64,000 nucleotides of DNA from Duganella sp. CF458. Its GTDB lineage: Bacteria > Pseudomonadota > Gammaproteobacteria > Burkholderiales > Burkholderiaceae_D. Of the stretch, positions 26,204-34,818 are shown in pieces. Made by a program: the position numbers and the translations under genes. The stretch covers positions 186,001-250,000 of the forward strand of contig NZ_FOOF01000009.1 in NCBI RefSeq assembly GCF_900113115.1, in the 5' to 3' direction. Below the pieces are notes generated by a model, which was not told the DNA's origin, did no database searches, and saw only the letters and a program-made list of their open reading frames with translations. Positions within the stretch are counted from its first letter, which is position 1, and the number at the start of each line of letters is the position of its first letter.

Positions 26204-27228
26204 CAAGCGACTCGTTCCGCGTGTGCCGCCGCAGTTGCCGCCGGCGTTGCGCCGACCACTTCGATATTGAGTTTCTCGCGCTGGGTCAGGCGGGCGCTGG
26301 TGAATTCCTGGCCCACGTGATACAGCGGCCCTTCATTGGAAAGGCTGGCCATGTGCAGGATGTATTCGCCGAGCACCAGCAGCACCAGCGAAATCAGGAA
26401 GAACATGCCGGATTGCTGCAGCGACAAACTGACCCAGCCCGGCGCGATCGAGGTCTTGAACAGGCCGATGGCGACCACATAGACTGAGTAGACCAGGTTG
26501 GCTACGGCACCAAACAGGGATAAGGCAGTCACCAAGCGCATCGGCGCGCGTGTGGTCGACACCAGCAGGCGCATGCCGCGGTCGATGCTGTCCCACAAGT
26601 TCTTCGAGGACGGTAACGTAGGCTGCGCGCTGTACTCAAGATACTCGCGGGCGAAACCACCGGTAGCGGGCAGGTGGCGGTAGGTCATGGCAGGCTGCGG
26701 GTGTTGCAGGATGAAGTTGACCACCCGTTTGCTGAGCACGCGGTATTGCGGCGCATCCTTGGCCAGGTGGATGCCGTTAAACCATTTGTAGAGGGAGTTG
26801 AACACCGCAAAGGCGCTGCGGTAGGCCAGGCCGTGTACCGGGGCCTGTGCGTTGCGCGCGAACACCACGTCGGCGCCGCTGACGGCTTTGTCCAGCATCT
26901 CGGGGAGGAAGCCGATATCGTCGACCAGGGGATCGATTACGGTGACAAAGTCGCCCAGCGCGTTTTCCAGGCCGACCCAGGAGGCGGTGTCGGCATCGAC
27001 TTCCTTGGTCAGGGCATATACTTGCAGGTTTGGCAAGCCCGATTCGCCGGTCAGGTTTTTCAGCTTGCTGACGCTGTTGTCGTCGGATGCATTATCGACA
27101 ATGATGAGCTCGTAGTCGCTTACCAGGGGCGCAATCTTGGCCGCCGCGTGTGCAAGGATTCCTTCAATTCGTTCGGACTGGTTGCGTACTACAAAAACCA
27201 CCGATAGAAAAACCGGGAAAAACGCCAT
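26203..27228 (-). CDS. GT2 glycosyltransferase with C-terminal membrane segments
   Basis: A 341-residue protein. The N-terminal GT-A domain shows 'LSVVFVVRNQSERI', 'LIIVDNASDDNSV' and 'DFVTVIDPLVDD'. The C-terminal third has two hydrophobic segments ('SLFGAVANLVYSVYVVAIGLF' as one stretch around residue 245 and 'FFLISLVLLVLGEYILHM' around 285), as in GtrB/ArnC-type polyprenyl-phosphate glycosyltransferases. It is the first gene of the minus-strand operon, with an AAGGAGG ribosome site about 9 bp before the ATG and a near-consensus promoter 65 bp upstream. Confidence 0.8.
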   Translation of the reverse strand: MAFFPVFLSVVFVVRNQSERIEGILAHAAAKIAPLVSDYELIIVDNASDDNSVSKLKNLTGESGLPNLQVYALTKEVDADTASWVGLENALGDFVTVIDPLVDDIGFLPEMLDKAVSGADVVFARNAQAPVHGLAYRSAFAVFNSLYKWFNGIHLAKDAPQYRVLSKRVVNFILQHPQPAMTYRHLPATGGFAREYLEYSAQPTLPSSKNLWDSIDRGMRLLVSTTRAPMRLVTALSLFGAVANLVYSVYVVAIGLFKTSIAPGWVSLSLQQSGMFFLISLVLLVLGEYILHMASLSNEGPLYHVGQEFTSARLTQREKLNIEVVGATPAATAAAHAERVA

Positions 27229-27292
27229 TTAAAAGAACCTCCTTAGACGCGAACGGAAGACGTGGCTATCCCGTTTGCATAAATAACATTAA

Positions 27293-27321
27293 ATTTTAAG
27301 TGAGCCGGCACTTGGTGTCAA
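27293..27321 (-). promoter_or_regulatory. Near-consensus sigma-70 promoter for the DprE-like operon
   Basis: On the minus strand TTGACA (27316-27321) is followed, after exactly 17 bp, by TAAAAT (27293-27298). This is a consensus -35 and a 5-of-6 -10 box. The start would be near 27286, leaving a leader of about 58 nt to the GT2 ATG at 27228, whose AAGGAGG ribosome site is also near perfect. Confidence 0.75.
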
Positions 27322-27460
27322 TCGAGCCGTGCCGGCCACTTGGACGGCGTTTGAGTGCTGTCAAACTGACCATTTTTGCTCACCAAATACCAGGGCCAAT
27401 GGTAGGATGACGGCCTCGCGACCTCCCCCTGTGCAACACGGCGAACCCGTACGAATAAAA

Positions 27461-29002
27461 ATGACCGATAAAAAGCTGCTTGCATTCACCTTGGGTTTGG
27501 CCGCTTTCCTGGTGTATTTCTCCTTCCTATGGCAAGGCGCAACCGGCTATAACTTATCGGACGAAGGTTTCCTTTGGTATGGCGTGCAGCGCGTGCTGGC
27601 TGGCGAGGTGCCGCTGCGCGACTTCATGGCCTATGATCCCGGGCGCTATTATTGGTCGGCCGCACTGCTCAAGCTGGCCGGCGCCGACGGCATCATCGCC
27701 CTACGCGCAGCAGTCGCGCTGTTCCAAGCGATCGGCCTCGCGACCGCACTATGGTTGATCATGGCTGCTGGCCGCGGCCGGCAACTGGCCTACCTGGTGG
27801 TGTGCGGCATCACCTTGCTCATGTGGATGTGGCCGCGCCATAAATTGTTCGATGCCACCCTCTCGATACTGCTGGTCGCGGCGCTCAGCTATCTGGTTCG
27901 GCAACCCGATGCCCGGCGCTACTTCGTGACTGGGCTGTGCGTTGGCCTGGCCGCTGTTTTTGGCCGTAACCACGGCATGTACGGCGCGCTAGCCAGCGCA
28001 GGCGTGATCATCTGGCTGTCACTGCGCCGAAGCGAAGGTCCGACACTGCTGCGCGGCGCTGTACTGTGGGCGTGCGGCGTCGTAGCAGGGTTTGCGCCCG
28101 TGCTGCTCATGCTATTGCTTGTGCCCGGGTTCAGCCAGGGTTTCTGGGACAGCGTCCTGCTGCTGTTTGAAGCTGGCGCCACCAACCTGACGTTGCCAGT
28201 CCCTTGGCCCTGGAAGGTCCAATGGGCCGGGCAGGCCACCGGCGACGCGCTGCGCGCATTCCTGATCGGACTGTTCTTTGTCGGCATGCTGGCTTATGGG
28301 CTGCTGTCGATCGCGTGGGTGGTGTGGAGGAAGTGGCGCAATCAGTTCGTCGAGCCGGTTTGCGTCGCGACCGCCTTTCTGGCATTGCCATACGCGCAGT
28401 ACGCTTTGTCGCGCGCCGATATCGGCCATTTGGCGCAGAACATCTTCCCGCTCATGATAGGTTGCATGGCGCTGCTGGCCACGCAGGCCCGCAAGGTGAA
28501 ATGGCCTGCTGCCGCCCTGTTGTGCATGTCCAGCATTTGGGTCATCTTCGTCTATCACCCTGGCTGGCAAGCACGCAACAGTGGACAGTGGACTAAACTT
28601 GATTTGTCCTCCGACCGTCTGCTGGTCGATCCCGATACGGTCAACAACGTGGCGATGCTGCGTTCGCTGGCGGTCCGTTACGTCCCGGACGGGCGTGCAC
28701 TGGCGGCAATGCCGTTGTGGCCGGGCGCCTACGCTACGTTGGGCCGCAAGGCGCCGGTATGGGATATCTATCCGCTGTTTCCGCGCTCGGCCAGAGTTGA
28801 GCAGGGGGAGATTGAACGTATGAAGCAAGCCCGTACCAGCATGGTCTTCATACTTGACGTCGCGCTCGATGGTCGCGACGAACTGCGCTACCAGCATACC
28901 CATCCGCTGACTTACCGCTACCTGCAGAATGATTTCACGCGCATTGACGGCGGCCCGAACCCGGCGTACCAGGTGTATGTCGCCAATGATTTGCTCAAAT
29001 GA
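27461..29002 (+). CDS. GT-C membrane glycosyltransferase (GT39-like)
   Basis: A 513-residue polytopic protein with roughly ten hydrophobic segments. The first loop carries 'YNLSDEGFLWYGVQRVLAGE', the Asp-Glu catalytic site layout of polyprenyl-phosphate-sugar-dependent GT-C enzymes, followed by 'PLRDFMAYDPGRYYW'. The soluble C-terminal part (about 420-513) contains 'PLWPGAYATLGRKAPVWDIY'. The ATG at 27461 begins the first membrane helix; the frame is open upstream but runs into non-coding-like sequence. It is the first gene of an eight-gene plus-strand unit; its stop overlaps the next start in ATGA. Confidence 0.8.
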   Translation: MTDKKLLAFTLGLAAFLVYFSFLWQGATGYNLSDEGFLWYGVQRVLAGEVPLRDFMAYDPGRYYWSAALLKLAGADGIIALRAAVALFQAIGLATALWLIMAAGRGRQLAYLVVCGITLLMWMWPRHKLFDATLSILLVAALSYLVRQPDARRYFVTGLCVGLAAVFGRNHGMYGALASAGVIIWLSLRRSEGPTLLRGAVLWACGVVAGFAPVLLMLLLVPGFSQGFWDSVLLLFEAGATNLTLPVPWPWKVQWAGQATGDALRAFLIGLFFVGMLAYGLLSIAWVVWRKWRNQFVEPVCVATAFLALPYAQYALSRADIGHLAQNIFPLMIGCMALLATQARKVKWPAAALLCMSSIWVIFVYHPGWQARNSGQWTKLDLSSDRLLVDPDTVNNVAMLRSLAVRYVPDGRALAAMPLWPGAYATLGRKAPVWDIYPLFPRSARVEQGEIERMKQARTSMVFILDVALDGRDELRYQHTHPLTYRYLQNDFTRIDGGPNPAYQVYVANDLLK

Positions 29003-31260
29003 TGGGCCTGGCTTTGCGTCAAGTGAAATCCTGGCTGCCTGTTGACAGCTACCGTATTGCCTGCGCGCTTTACCTGCTGCTGTTCGTCCTGCTCACATTT
29101 AATTACTGGGGGCGCGGCGAGGTGATCGCCCCCTACCGCCAGCATGCCGAACTGGGGCTGGCCGATCGCGTGGATGCACAGCATCGCGAAAACCGGAAAT
29201 TCAGCGATTTCGCCAATGGTTACATACCCGAGGTGCAGCCGCAGGTCGCCCACACCGGCCCGGGCTGGCTGCCCCTGTGGAGCAAGCAGAATGAAATAGG
29301 GCGCCCGCTGTTTCATACCTCCGGTTTCAGCGTCGCCTATCCGCCTTCCTGGATCATCTCTCACCTGTGCGATAGTCCGTGGCGCTTCATGACAATCCTG
29401 TCGCTGTCGCTGGTCTTCCTGTCCGGCCTCTTTGTGCTCTGTTTTTGCCGGGAGACCGGTATCGCGCCGATGGCCGGCCTGATCGCTGGATGCAGCCTGG
29501 CCTTTTCGCCCTTCCTGACCTATTGGCTGACTTTTCCGATGTTCGGCGCTGCGTTGTGCTGGAGCGCCATGGGATTGTGGGGGCTGGCGCGACTGGCCCG
29601 TAAAGCCGACCTGGCCAGTTGGAGCATCCTGGCTTTCAGCGCTTACAGCCTGCCGATGACGGCCTATCCCCAAATGGTCGTGTACCACGCTTACTTGCTG
29701 GCGGGGTATGGCTTGGTGATATTGTGGCGGCAACTTCGCAAGGACCGCTCCCTTGCCTTACGTTACCTGCTACTGGCCGCCAGTGCGGCGCTACTGGGTG
29801 GTGCCTTGGCCTTGCCGGTTTATCTCGATGTGGCCGGCGAGGTGAAAGAATCGCTGCGGGTGATGCCGCCAGTGTCCTTCTTCACGGTGGTCCTGCCGCG
29901 CTTTGCCACTGCGCTGGACGCCTTCAAGTTTGTTGCATTCGGGACGGTTCCGGAGCTGTTCGGCGAGCCGGCCGGCGCCGCCTTCCCCTACGCTTACAAC
30001 GCTATCAGCGTCACGCTGCCGGTGCTGTTCTTTGCCGTAGCCGCATTGTTTACCCGCCTGCGCCAGCATTGGGGATGGTGGTTGGCGGTCTTGTGCATTT
30101 GCCTGTTGACGTTCGTCGATGCGATCTATACGTTTGGCGTCCAGCACCTGGGCCTGAACCTGTCGCGCACCAATCCTCTCTGCTGCCTGCTGCTGCCACT
30201 GACCATCATCACGGCCTATGGGGTCGATGGCTTGCTCAAAGATCCGCTCGGGGCTGGGCGCTCACGCGCCGTGTTGCTTGCGGCCGCTGTGGCAGCAGCG
30301 GTGCTGCTTGGCGCGTTCGTGCTGAGCCGGACAACCGGCATGCCGATCCGTCCGCGCGTGCTGGGCGCCATGGCTGTCATGCTGGTCCTGTTGCTGTGGC
30401 AGCTCAGGAGCAAGCATCCGGCATGGCCGCTTGCCGCGACGGCCATGTCGCTGGTGATCACCACGGCGCCGCTGATGTTGCATCAGGACCCACGGCAAAT
30501 TGCGACCTCGTCCCCGCTGGCCGAGACAATTCGTGCCGGGTTGACGGCGGGCGCGCGCTTTGCCGTCGCCGCGCCAGGCTTGCCGGTATTGCCGCCGAAC
30601 CTGAATGCCAGCGTCGGCCTGCCCTCTGTCCATAGTTACAACAGCCTTTCGTCACGCCGCTACCACACCTTGATGGATGCGCTTGGCGGTGACGTGTTGA
30701 CGTTTGGCCGCCTGAATAGCAGCATCGCTCCGGACTATGGGTCAGCCATGTTCTGGATGACTAACGTTGGCGCGATATTGTCGGCAACGCCCCTTGCGCA
30801 TTCGAACCTGCGCTTGCTGGGCGACGAAGCTGGCATCCATGTCTACCAGGTGCTGGACCGGATGGGCGAAGCGATCCAGGTGGTGGCCGGCAGCGCTGAA
30901 GGCGCGCACGACTTGGTGCTGGAGGACCCGCGCGGCTTGCAGCGCTTGCCTGCGGCGAAACGGCTCGACCAGACCGACGTGCTGGAATTCGATGTCACGC
31001 CGGGCCAGGCATCCTGGCTGGTTCTGAGCCAAAAGTATCATCGCGACTGGCAGGCCCAGGTGCTCGCCGGCGGCACCTGGCGCGAGGCGCCAACCGGCCA
31101 GGTCAATGGCGTGTTCCAAGGGGTGAAGCTGGCACCGGACGCCACGCAGGTTCGGCTGCGGTTCATGCCGTTTGTACGGTATGCGTGGATTGCCCATGCA
31201 TTCTGGCTGCTGGTACTGGCGCTGCTGCTGGCGCGCCGGCTGCGGGGCCGGGAGATATAA
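28999..31260 (+). CDS. YfhO-type GT-C membrane protein
   Basis: A 753-residue protein with about twelve hydrophobic segments and a soluble C-terminal part (about 500-720). The N-terminal loop has 'GWLPLWSKQNEIGRPLF' and 'GFSVAYPPSW', the pattern seen in the YfhO family of putative GT-C glycosyltransferases; in Gram-positives YfhO homologues glycosylate teichoic acids. A last hydrophobic helix and 'ARRLRGREI' end the protein. The acceptor here is unknown. It overlaps the previous gene by 4 bp. Confidence 0.7.
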   Translation: MMGLALRQVKSWLPVDSYRIACALYLLLFVLLTFNYWGRGEVIAPYRQHAELGLADRVDAQHRENRKFSDFANGYIPEVQPQVAHTGPGWLPLWSKQNEIGRPLFHTSGFSVAYPPSWIISHLCDSPWRFMTILSLSLVFLSGLFVLCFCRETGIAPMAGLIAGCSLAFSPFLTYWLTFPMFGAALCWSAMGLWGLARLARKADLASWSILAFSAYSLPMTAYPQMVVYHAYLLAGYGLVILWRQLRKDRSLALRYLLLAASAALLGGALALPVYLDVAGEVKESLRVMPPVSFFTVVLPRFATALDAFKFVAFGTVPELFGEPAGAAFPYAYNAISVTLPVLFFAVAALFTRLRQHWGWWLAVLCICLLTFVDAIYTFGVQHLGLNLSRTNPLCCLLLPLTIITAYGVDGLLKDPLGAGRSRAVLLAAAVAAAVLLGAFVLSRTTGMPIRPRVLGAMAVMLVLLLWQLRSKHPAWPLAATAMSLVITTAPLMLHQDPRQIATSSPLAETIRAGLTAGARFAVAAPGLPVLPPNLNASVGLPSVHSYNSLSSRRYHTLMDALGGDVLTFGRLNSSIAPDYGSAMFWMTNVGAILSATPLAHSNLRLLGDEAGIHVYQVLDRMGEAIQVVAGSAEGAHDLVLEDPRGLQRLPAAKRLDQTDVLEFDVTPGQASWLVLSQKYHRDWQAQVLAGGTWREAPTGQVNGVFQGVKLAPDATQVRLRFMPFVRYAWIAHAFWLLVLALLLARRLRGREI

Positions 31261-31288
31261 TCCATACCCCCGCGAATAGACTATCCTG

Positions 31289-31978
31289 ATGAAAAAAGCA
31301 GCAATCCTGCAATCGAACTACATTCCTTGGAAAGGTTATTTTGACCTGATCGCCGCCGTCGACGATTTTATCCTCTACGACGACATGCAATTTACCAAGA
31401 ACGATTGGCGCAACCGCAACCTGATCAAGACGCCCAGCGGGGTGCAATGGTTGACCGTGCCGGCCGGGCAGGATATCCGCCGCCGCATTCGCGACGTCGG
31501 CCTGCCGGACAGTTCCTGGCAACGCAAGCATTGGACAGCCTTGCAAAACAATTACGCGCGGGCTCCTTTCTTCAAGGAAGTCGCGGAATGGCTGGCGCCG
31601 ATCTATCTGTCCGAAACGCACGACAACCTGTCCGCGCTGAATCGGCGCTTGATCGTGGCCATTTGCAGTTACCTTGGCATTCGCACCAGGATCCATAATT
31701 CCTGGGATTTCACCTTGGGCGAAGGGCGCACCGAGCGCCTGGTATCGCTTTGCCAGCAGGTCGGTGCCAGCGAATATGTCTCCGGGCCGGCAGCCAAGGA
31801 GTATATGGATGAGCCTTTGATGGAGGCTGCCGGCATCAAGCTGACCTGGTTCGATTACGCCGGTTATCCGCCCTATCCACAGCGCTGGGGGGAGTTTACC
31901 CACCATGTTAGTATTGTCGATTTGCTGTTCAATTGTGGACCCGATGCGGCCCGTTACATGAGGTATGTTGGTCAATGA
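31289..31978 (+). CDS. WbqC-like family protein
   Basis: A 229-residue soluble protein matching the WbqC family: '[19 protein letters not shown]' at the N-terminus, '[18 protein letters not shown]', 'WLTVPAGQ', and '[20 protein letters not shown]' towards the end. WbqC proteins occur in O-antigen clusters; their reaction is not settled, though acyl or aminoacyl transfer to amino sugars has been suggested. The presence of a WecE aminotransferase at the end of the same unit fits a role in decorating an amino sugar. Its stop overlaps the next gene in ATGA. Confidence 0.85.
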   Translation: MKKAAILQSNYIPWKGYFDLIAAVDDFILYDDMQFTKNDWRNRNLIKTPSGVQWLTVPAGQDIRRRIRDVGLPDSSWQRKHWTALQNNYARAPFFKEVAEWLAPIYLSETHDNLSALNRRLIVAICSYLGIRTRIHNSWDFTLGEGRTERLVSLCQQVGASEYVSGPAAKEYMDEPLMEAAGIKLTWFDYAGYPPYPQRWGEFTHHVSIVDLLFNCGPDAARYMRYVGQ

Positions 31979-32895
31979 AAATGTCGATTGTCGCCACGCT
32001 GTACCAGTCAGCGGCTTACATCAGCGAGTTTCACCAGCGCGCCAGCGCGGCGGCACGCGCGCAGGTCGGCGATGACTACGAGATCGTGTTCGTCAACGAT
32101 GGCTCGCCGGATGCGAGCCTGGCATTGGCAGTCCAGCTGAGCGCCCAGGATTCGCATGTCGTGGTGGTCGACTTGTCGCGCAACTTCGGCCACCACAAGG
32201 CCATGATGACGGGATTGGCGCATGCCCGCGGCGAGCGCGTGTATTTGCTGGACGTCGACCTGGAGGAAGATCCCGAGTGGCTCGCGTCGTTCTGCGCCCA
32301 GCTCGATACCGACGGCTGCGACGTCGTGTACGGCGTTCAGGAAGCGCGCAAGGGGGGATGGTTCGAGCGCTGGAGCGGACAATGGTTCTGGTCACTGTTC
32401 AATGCATCCACCGGGCTCGGCTTGACGCCCAATATCGTCACTGCACGGGTCATGACGCGCCGTTATGTCGATGCCCTGTTGCTGCACGACGAGCGCGAAG
32501 TATTCATGGCCGGCCTGTGGCATATCACCGGTTTCGACCAGCGCGCCCAGGTCGTCAGCAAGAAAGCCCGGTCCGGCTCGAGCTATACCTTGCGCAAGAA
32601 GATTGCGTTGCTGGTCAATGCCGTGACCTCGTTCAGCAACGCGCCCCTGATCGGGATTTTCTATCTCGGCGCCGGCATCTCCCTGCTTGCCGGGGCATAT
32701 ACGTTGTTCTTGCTGCTTAACTGGCTGTTGTGGTCCAAGCCGATCAGCGGCTGGACTTCCGTGATGGCCTCGATCTGGATGCTGGGCGGCCTGGTGATCT
32801 TCTTTATCGGCCTGGTTGGGGTCTATCTGTCGAAAATGTATTCGGAGACCAAGCGCCGCCCCTACACCATCGTCAGGCGGGTGTATGGTCGCTGA
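31975..32895 (+). CDS. GtrB/ArnC-type polyprenyl-phosphate glycosyltransferase
   Basis: A 306-residue GT2 protein: N-terminal '[17 protein letters not shown]', '[16 protein letters not shown]', '[17 protein letters not shown]' (diagnostic for the DPM1/ArnC/GtrB group) and '[13 protein letters not shown]' as the DxD region. Two C-terminal hydrophobic helices are present (about 225-250 and 262-288). It should load a sugar onto undecaprenyl phosphate on the cytoplasmic face. The GtrA-like gene three places downstream could flip it. The ATG at 31975 overlaps the WbqC stop. Confidence 0.88.
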   Translation: MKMSIVATLYQSAAYISEFHQRASAAARAQVGDDYEIVFVNDGSPDASLALAVQLSAQDSHVVVVDLSRNFGHHKAMMTGLAHARGERVYLLDVDLEEDPEWLASFCAQLDTDGCDVVYGVQEARKGGWFERWSGQWFWSLFNASTGLGLTPNIVTARVMTRRYVDALLLHDEREVFMAGLWHITGFDQRAQVVSKKARSGSSYTLRKKIALLVNAVTSFSNAPLIGIFYLGAGISLLAGAYTLFLLLNWLLWSKPISGWTSVMASIWMLGGLVIFFIGLVGVYLSKMYSETKRRPYTIVRRVYGR

Positions 32896-33604
32896 TCACC
32901 GCAAGCGTGTGGTATTCCTATGCTCTGGTGGTGGCGGCAACCTGCGCTTCATCCATCAGGCCATGGCCCAGGGCTGGTTTGGTGCAGTAGCACTGGCAGC
33001 GGTGATCACCGACCGGGAATGCCCGGCCAATGCGTTTGCCAGAAGCGTGGGTATTCACGAAACCTGCATCGATTTCAGTGACGCCGGCCAGGCGGCATTG
33101 TTGGCGGCATTGGATGCCTTCCAGCCCGATCTGGTCATCACCACGGTACATCGGATCTTGGCCGGTGCGGTGACCGACCAATATCGCGGCCGCCTGGTCA
33201 ATTTGCATTACTCGCTGCTGCCGGCATTTGGCGGCGCTATCGGCGCGCGCCCTATCCGCGATGCGCTGGCCTTTGGCGTGCGTTTTGTCGGCGTCACGGT
33301 GCATGATGTCGACGAGACGCTGGATGGCGGCAAGCCCCTGGTGCAAGCCGTGATTCCGGTGCGCGACGGCGACGACGCGGACCAGCTGATGGACCTGGTA
33401 TTCCGTTGCGGCTGCCTGGCCTTGGCGGCGGGCGTCAATCTGCGCCTGCGCGGGCAGGATGCCGATGTCCAGGCCCAGGCTGGTGAAGAAGCGGTACTGC
33501 TCAAGCAGCGCTTGTGCATGTTCAGTGAAGCGGTGAGCGGCTTCCCGCAGATCGCGTCCGAAGCGTTTTGGACAGCCTTGCGCGGCGCCCCTGTATCCGC
33601 ATGA
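32885..33604 (+). CDS. PurN-like formyltransferase, candidate sugar N-formyltransferase
   Basis: A 239-residue formyltransferase-fold protein. It has an N-terminal 'VVFLCSGGGGNLRFI' phosphate-type loop as in glycinamide ribonucleotide formyltransferase, then 'RLVNLHYSLLPAFGG' with the catalytic Asn and His, and 'VTVHDVDETLDGGKPL' with the catalytic Asp. These three residues match the PurN active site that transfers formyl from 10-formyl-tetrahydrofolate. Its place between a GtrB-type GT and a WecE aminotransferase suggests the acceptor is a 4-amino-sugar, not GAR; this is inference. The start at 32885 overlaps the previous gene by 11 bp. Confidence 0.75.
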   Translation: MVADHRKRVVFLCSGGGGNLRFIHQAMAQGWFGAVALAAVITDRECPANAFARSVGIHETCIDFSDAGQAALLAALDAFQPDLVITTVHRILAGAVTDQYRGRLVNLHYSLLPAFGGAIGARPIRDALAFGVRFVGVTVHDVDETLDGGKPLVQAVIPVRDGDDADQLMDLVFRCGCLALAAGVNLRLRGQDADVQAQAGEEAVLLKQRLCMFSEAVSGFPQIASEAFWTALRGAPVSA

Positions 33605-34011
33605 TGCGCTGGCTGGGAATGGAGCGTATGCGAGAGTCGCATGCGCAATTGTTGCGTTACCTGCTGGTCGGTGCACTGAGCAACAGCGTCGGCTACCTGG
33701 TATTTTTGCTGATCGCCTGGTGGGGCGGCGCACCCAAGGTGGCGATGACGCTGGTCTATGTTACTGGCGCGCTGACCGGCTTTGTTGGAAACAGGAACTG
33801 GACTTTTCGCGACCGCAGCGGGACTGGCCGCAGCGCGTTTTATTATTTTCTCGCGCATGGATCCGGTTATAGCTTGAATTGGCTGCTGCTGTACGTATTT
33901 GTCGACCGCTTTGGCTACCCGCATCAGGTAGTGCAGCTCGCGGCAATGGTGATAGTGGCGTTGGTATTGTTTGTCGAACTTAAATATCTCGTATTCCGGG
34001 AGAAAGGGTAA
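33601..34011 (+). CDS. GtrA family membrane protein
   Basis: A 136-residue protein with four hydrophobic helices. 'LLRYLLVGALSNSVGYLVFL' starts the first, and 'GFVGNRNWTFR' after helix 2 is the GtrA signature. GtrA proteins are proposed flippases for undecaprenyl-phosphate sugars and pair with GtrB-like GT2 enzymes. Here the partner is probably the GT2 at 31975. The start overlaps the formyltransferase stop by ATGA. Confidence 0.88.
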   Translation: MMRWLGMERMRESHAQLLRYLLVGALSNSVGYLVFLLIAWWGGAPKVAMTLVYVTGALTGFVGNRNWTFRDRSGTGRSAFYYFLAHGSGYSLNWLLLYVFVDRFGYPHQVVQLAAMVIVALVLFVELKYLVFREKG

Positions 34012-34023
34012 GGCGTTCGTCCC

Positions 34024-34818
34024 ATGCAGATCGGATTCAAACCCCACTATTTCGAAGAACTGGCCGCGGTGGAGGCCAGGAATTTCTGGTTCCGGTCTCG
34101 TAACAAGCTGATACTCTGGGCTTTACGCGCGTATCAGCCGGGCATGCGTTCCTTCCTCGAGATTGGCTGTGGGACGGGGTTTGTATTAAGCGCGGTTGCC
34201 GCGCAGTTTCCGCAAGCGCGCATGGCTGGCAGCGAGCACCTGGCCGAAGGGCTGGACTATGCGCGGCAGCGCGTGTCGCGCGCCGAATTTTCCCAGATGG
34301 ATGCACGCGCCATGCCGTACCGTGAGGAGTGGGACGCGATCGGCGCATTTGACGTCATTGAACATATTAAAGAAGACAAGCTGGTCCTGGATCGCATCCA
34401 CGCGGCGCTGAAGCCGGGCGGCCATGTTTATATCACGGTGCCCCAGCATCGCTGGTTGTGGAGCGCGGTCGATGAGTATGCCTGCCATGAGCGGCGCTAC
34501 ACGGCCGCTGAGTTGCATCACAAGGTCGCTGCGGCCGGATTTGAACTGGTGCGCAGCACTTCGTTTGTCAGCCTGTTGCTGCCGATGATGCTGGCATCGC
34601 GCCTGGCGATGCGCGGCAAGAAAGACATCAGCGGCGACGATATCGCCGGCTTGCGTGTGCATCCCGTGTTGAACCGCCTGCTCGAAGTTGTGCTCAGCTT
34701 CGAACTGGCCTGGATACGCTGTGGCGGCTCCTGGCGATTGGGGGGCACGCGCTTGTTGGTGGCAAGGAAATCGAGCAGCATTGAAGAAAAGCAGAAGGAA
34801 TATTCGCATCATGAGTGA
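34024..34818 (+). CDS. Class I SAM-dependent methyltransferase
   Basis: A 264-residue protein with 'SFLEIGCGTGFVLSAV' (SAM-binding motif I, about residue 42), 'FDVIEHIKEDKLVLDRI' and 'LKPGGHVYITVPQH', the usual order of motifs in small-molecule and sugar methyltransferases. The N-terminal 'YFEELAAVEARNFWFRSRN' segment is common in methyltransferases of polysaccharide clusters. Substrate unknown, probably a sugar or lipid-linked glycan. It overlaps the wecE start by 8 bp. Confidence 0.82.
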   Translation: MQIGFKPHYFEELAAVEARNFWFRSRNKLILWALRAYQPGMRSFLEIGCGTGFVLSAVAAQFPQARMAGSEHLAEGLDYARQRVSRAEFSQMDARAMPYREEWDAIGAFDVIEHIKEDKLVLDRIHAALKPGGHVYITVPQHRWLWSAVDEYACHERRYTAAELHHKVAAAGFELVRSTSFVSLLLPMMLASRLAMRGKKDISGDDIAGLRVHPVLNRLLEVVLSFELAWIRCGGSWRLGGTRLLVARKSSSIEEKQKEYSHHE

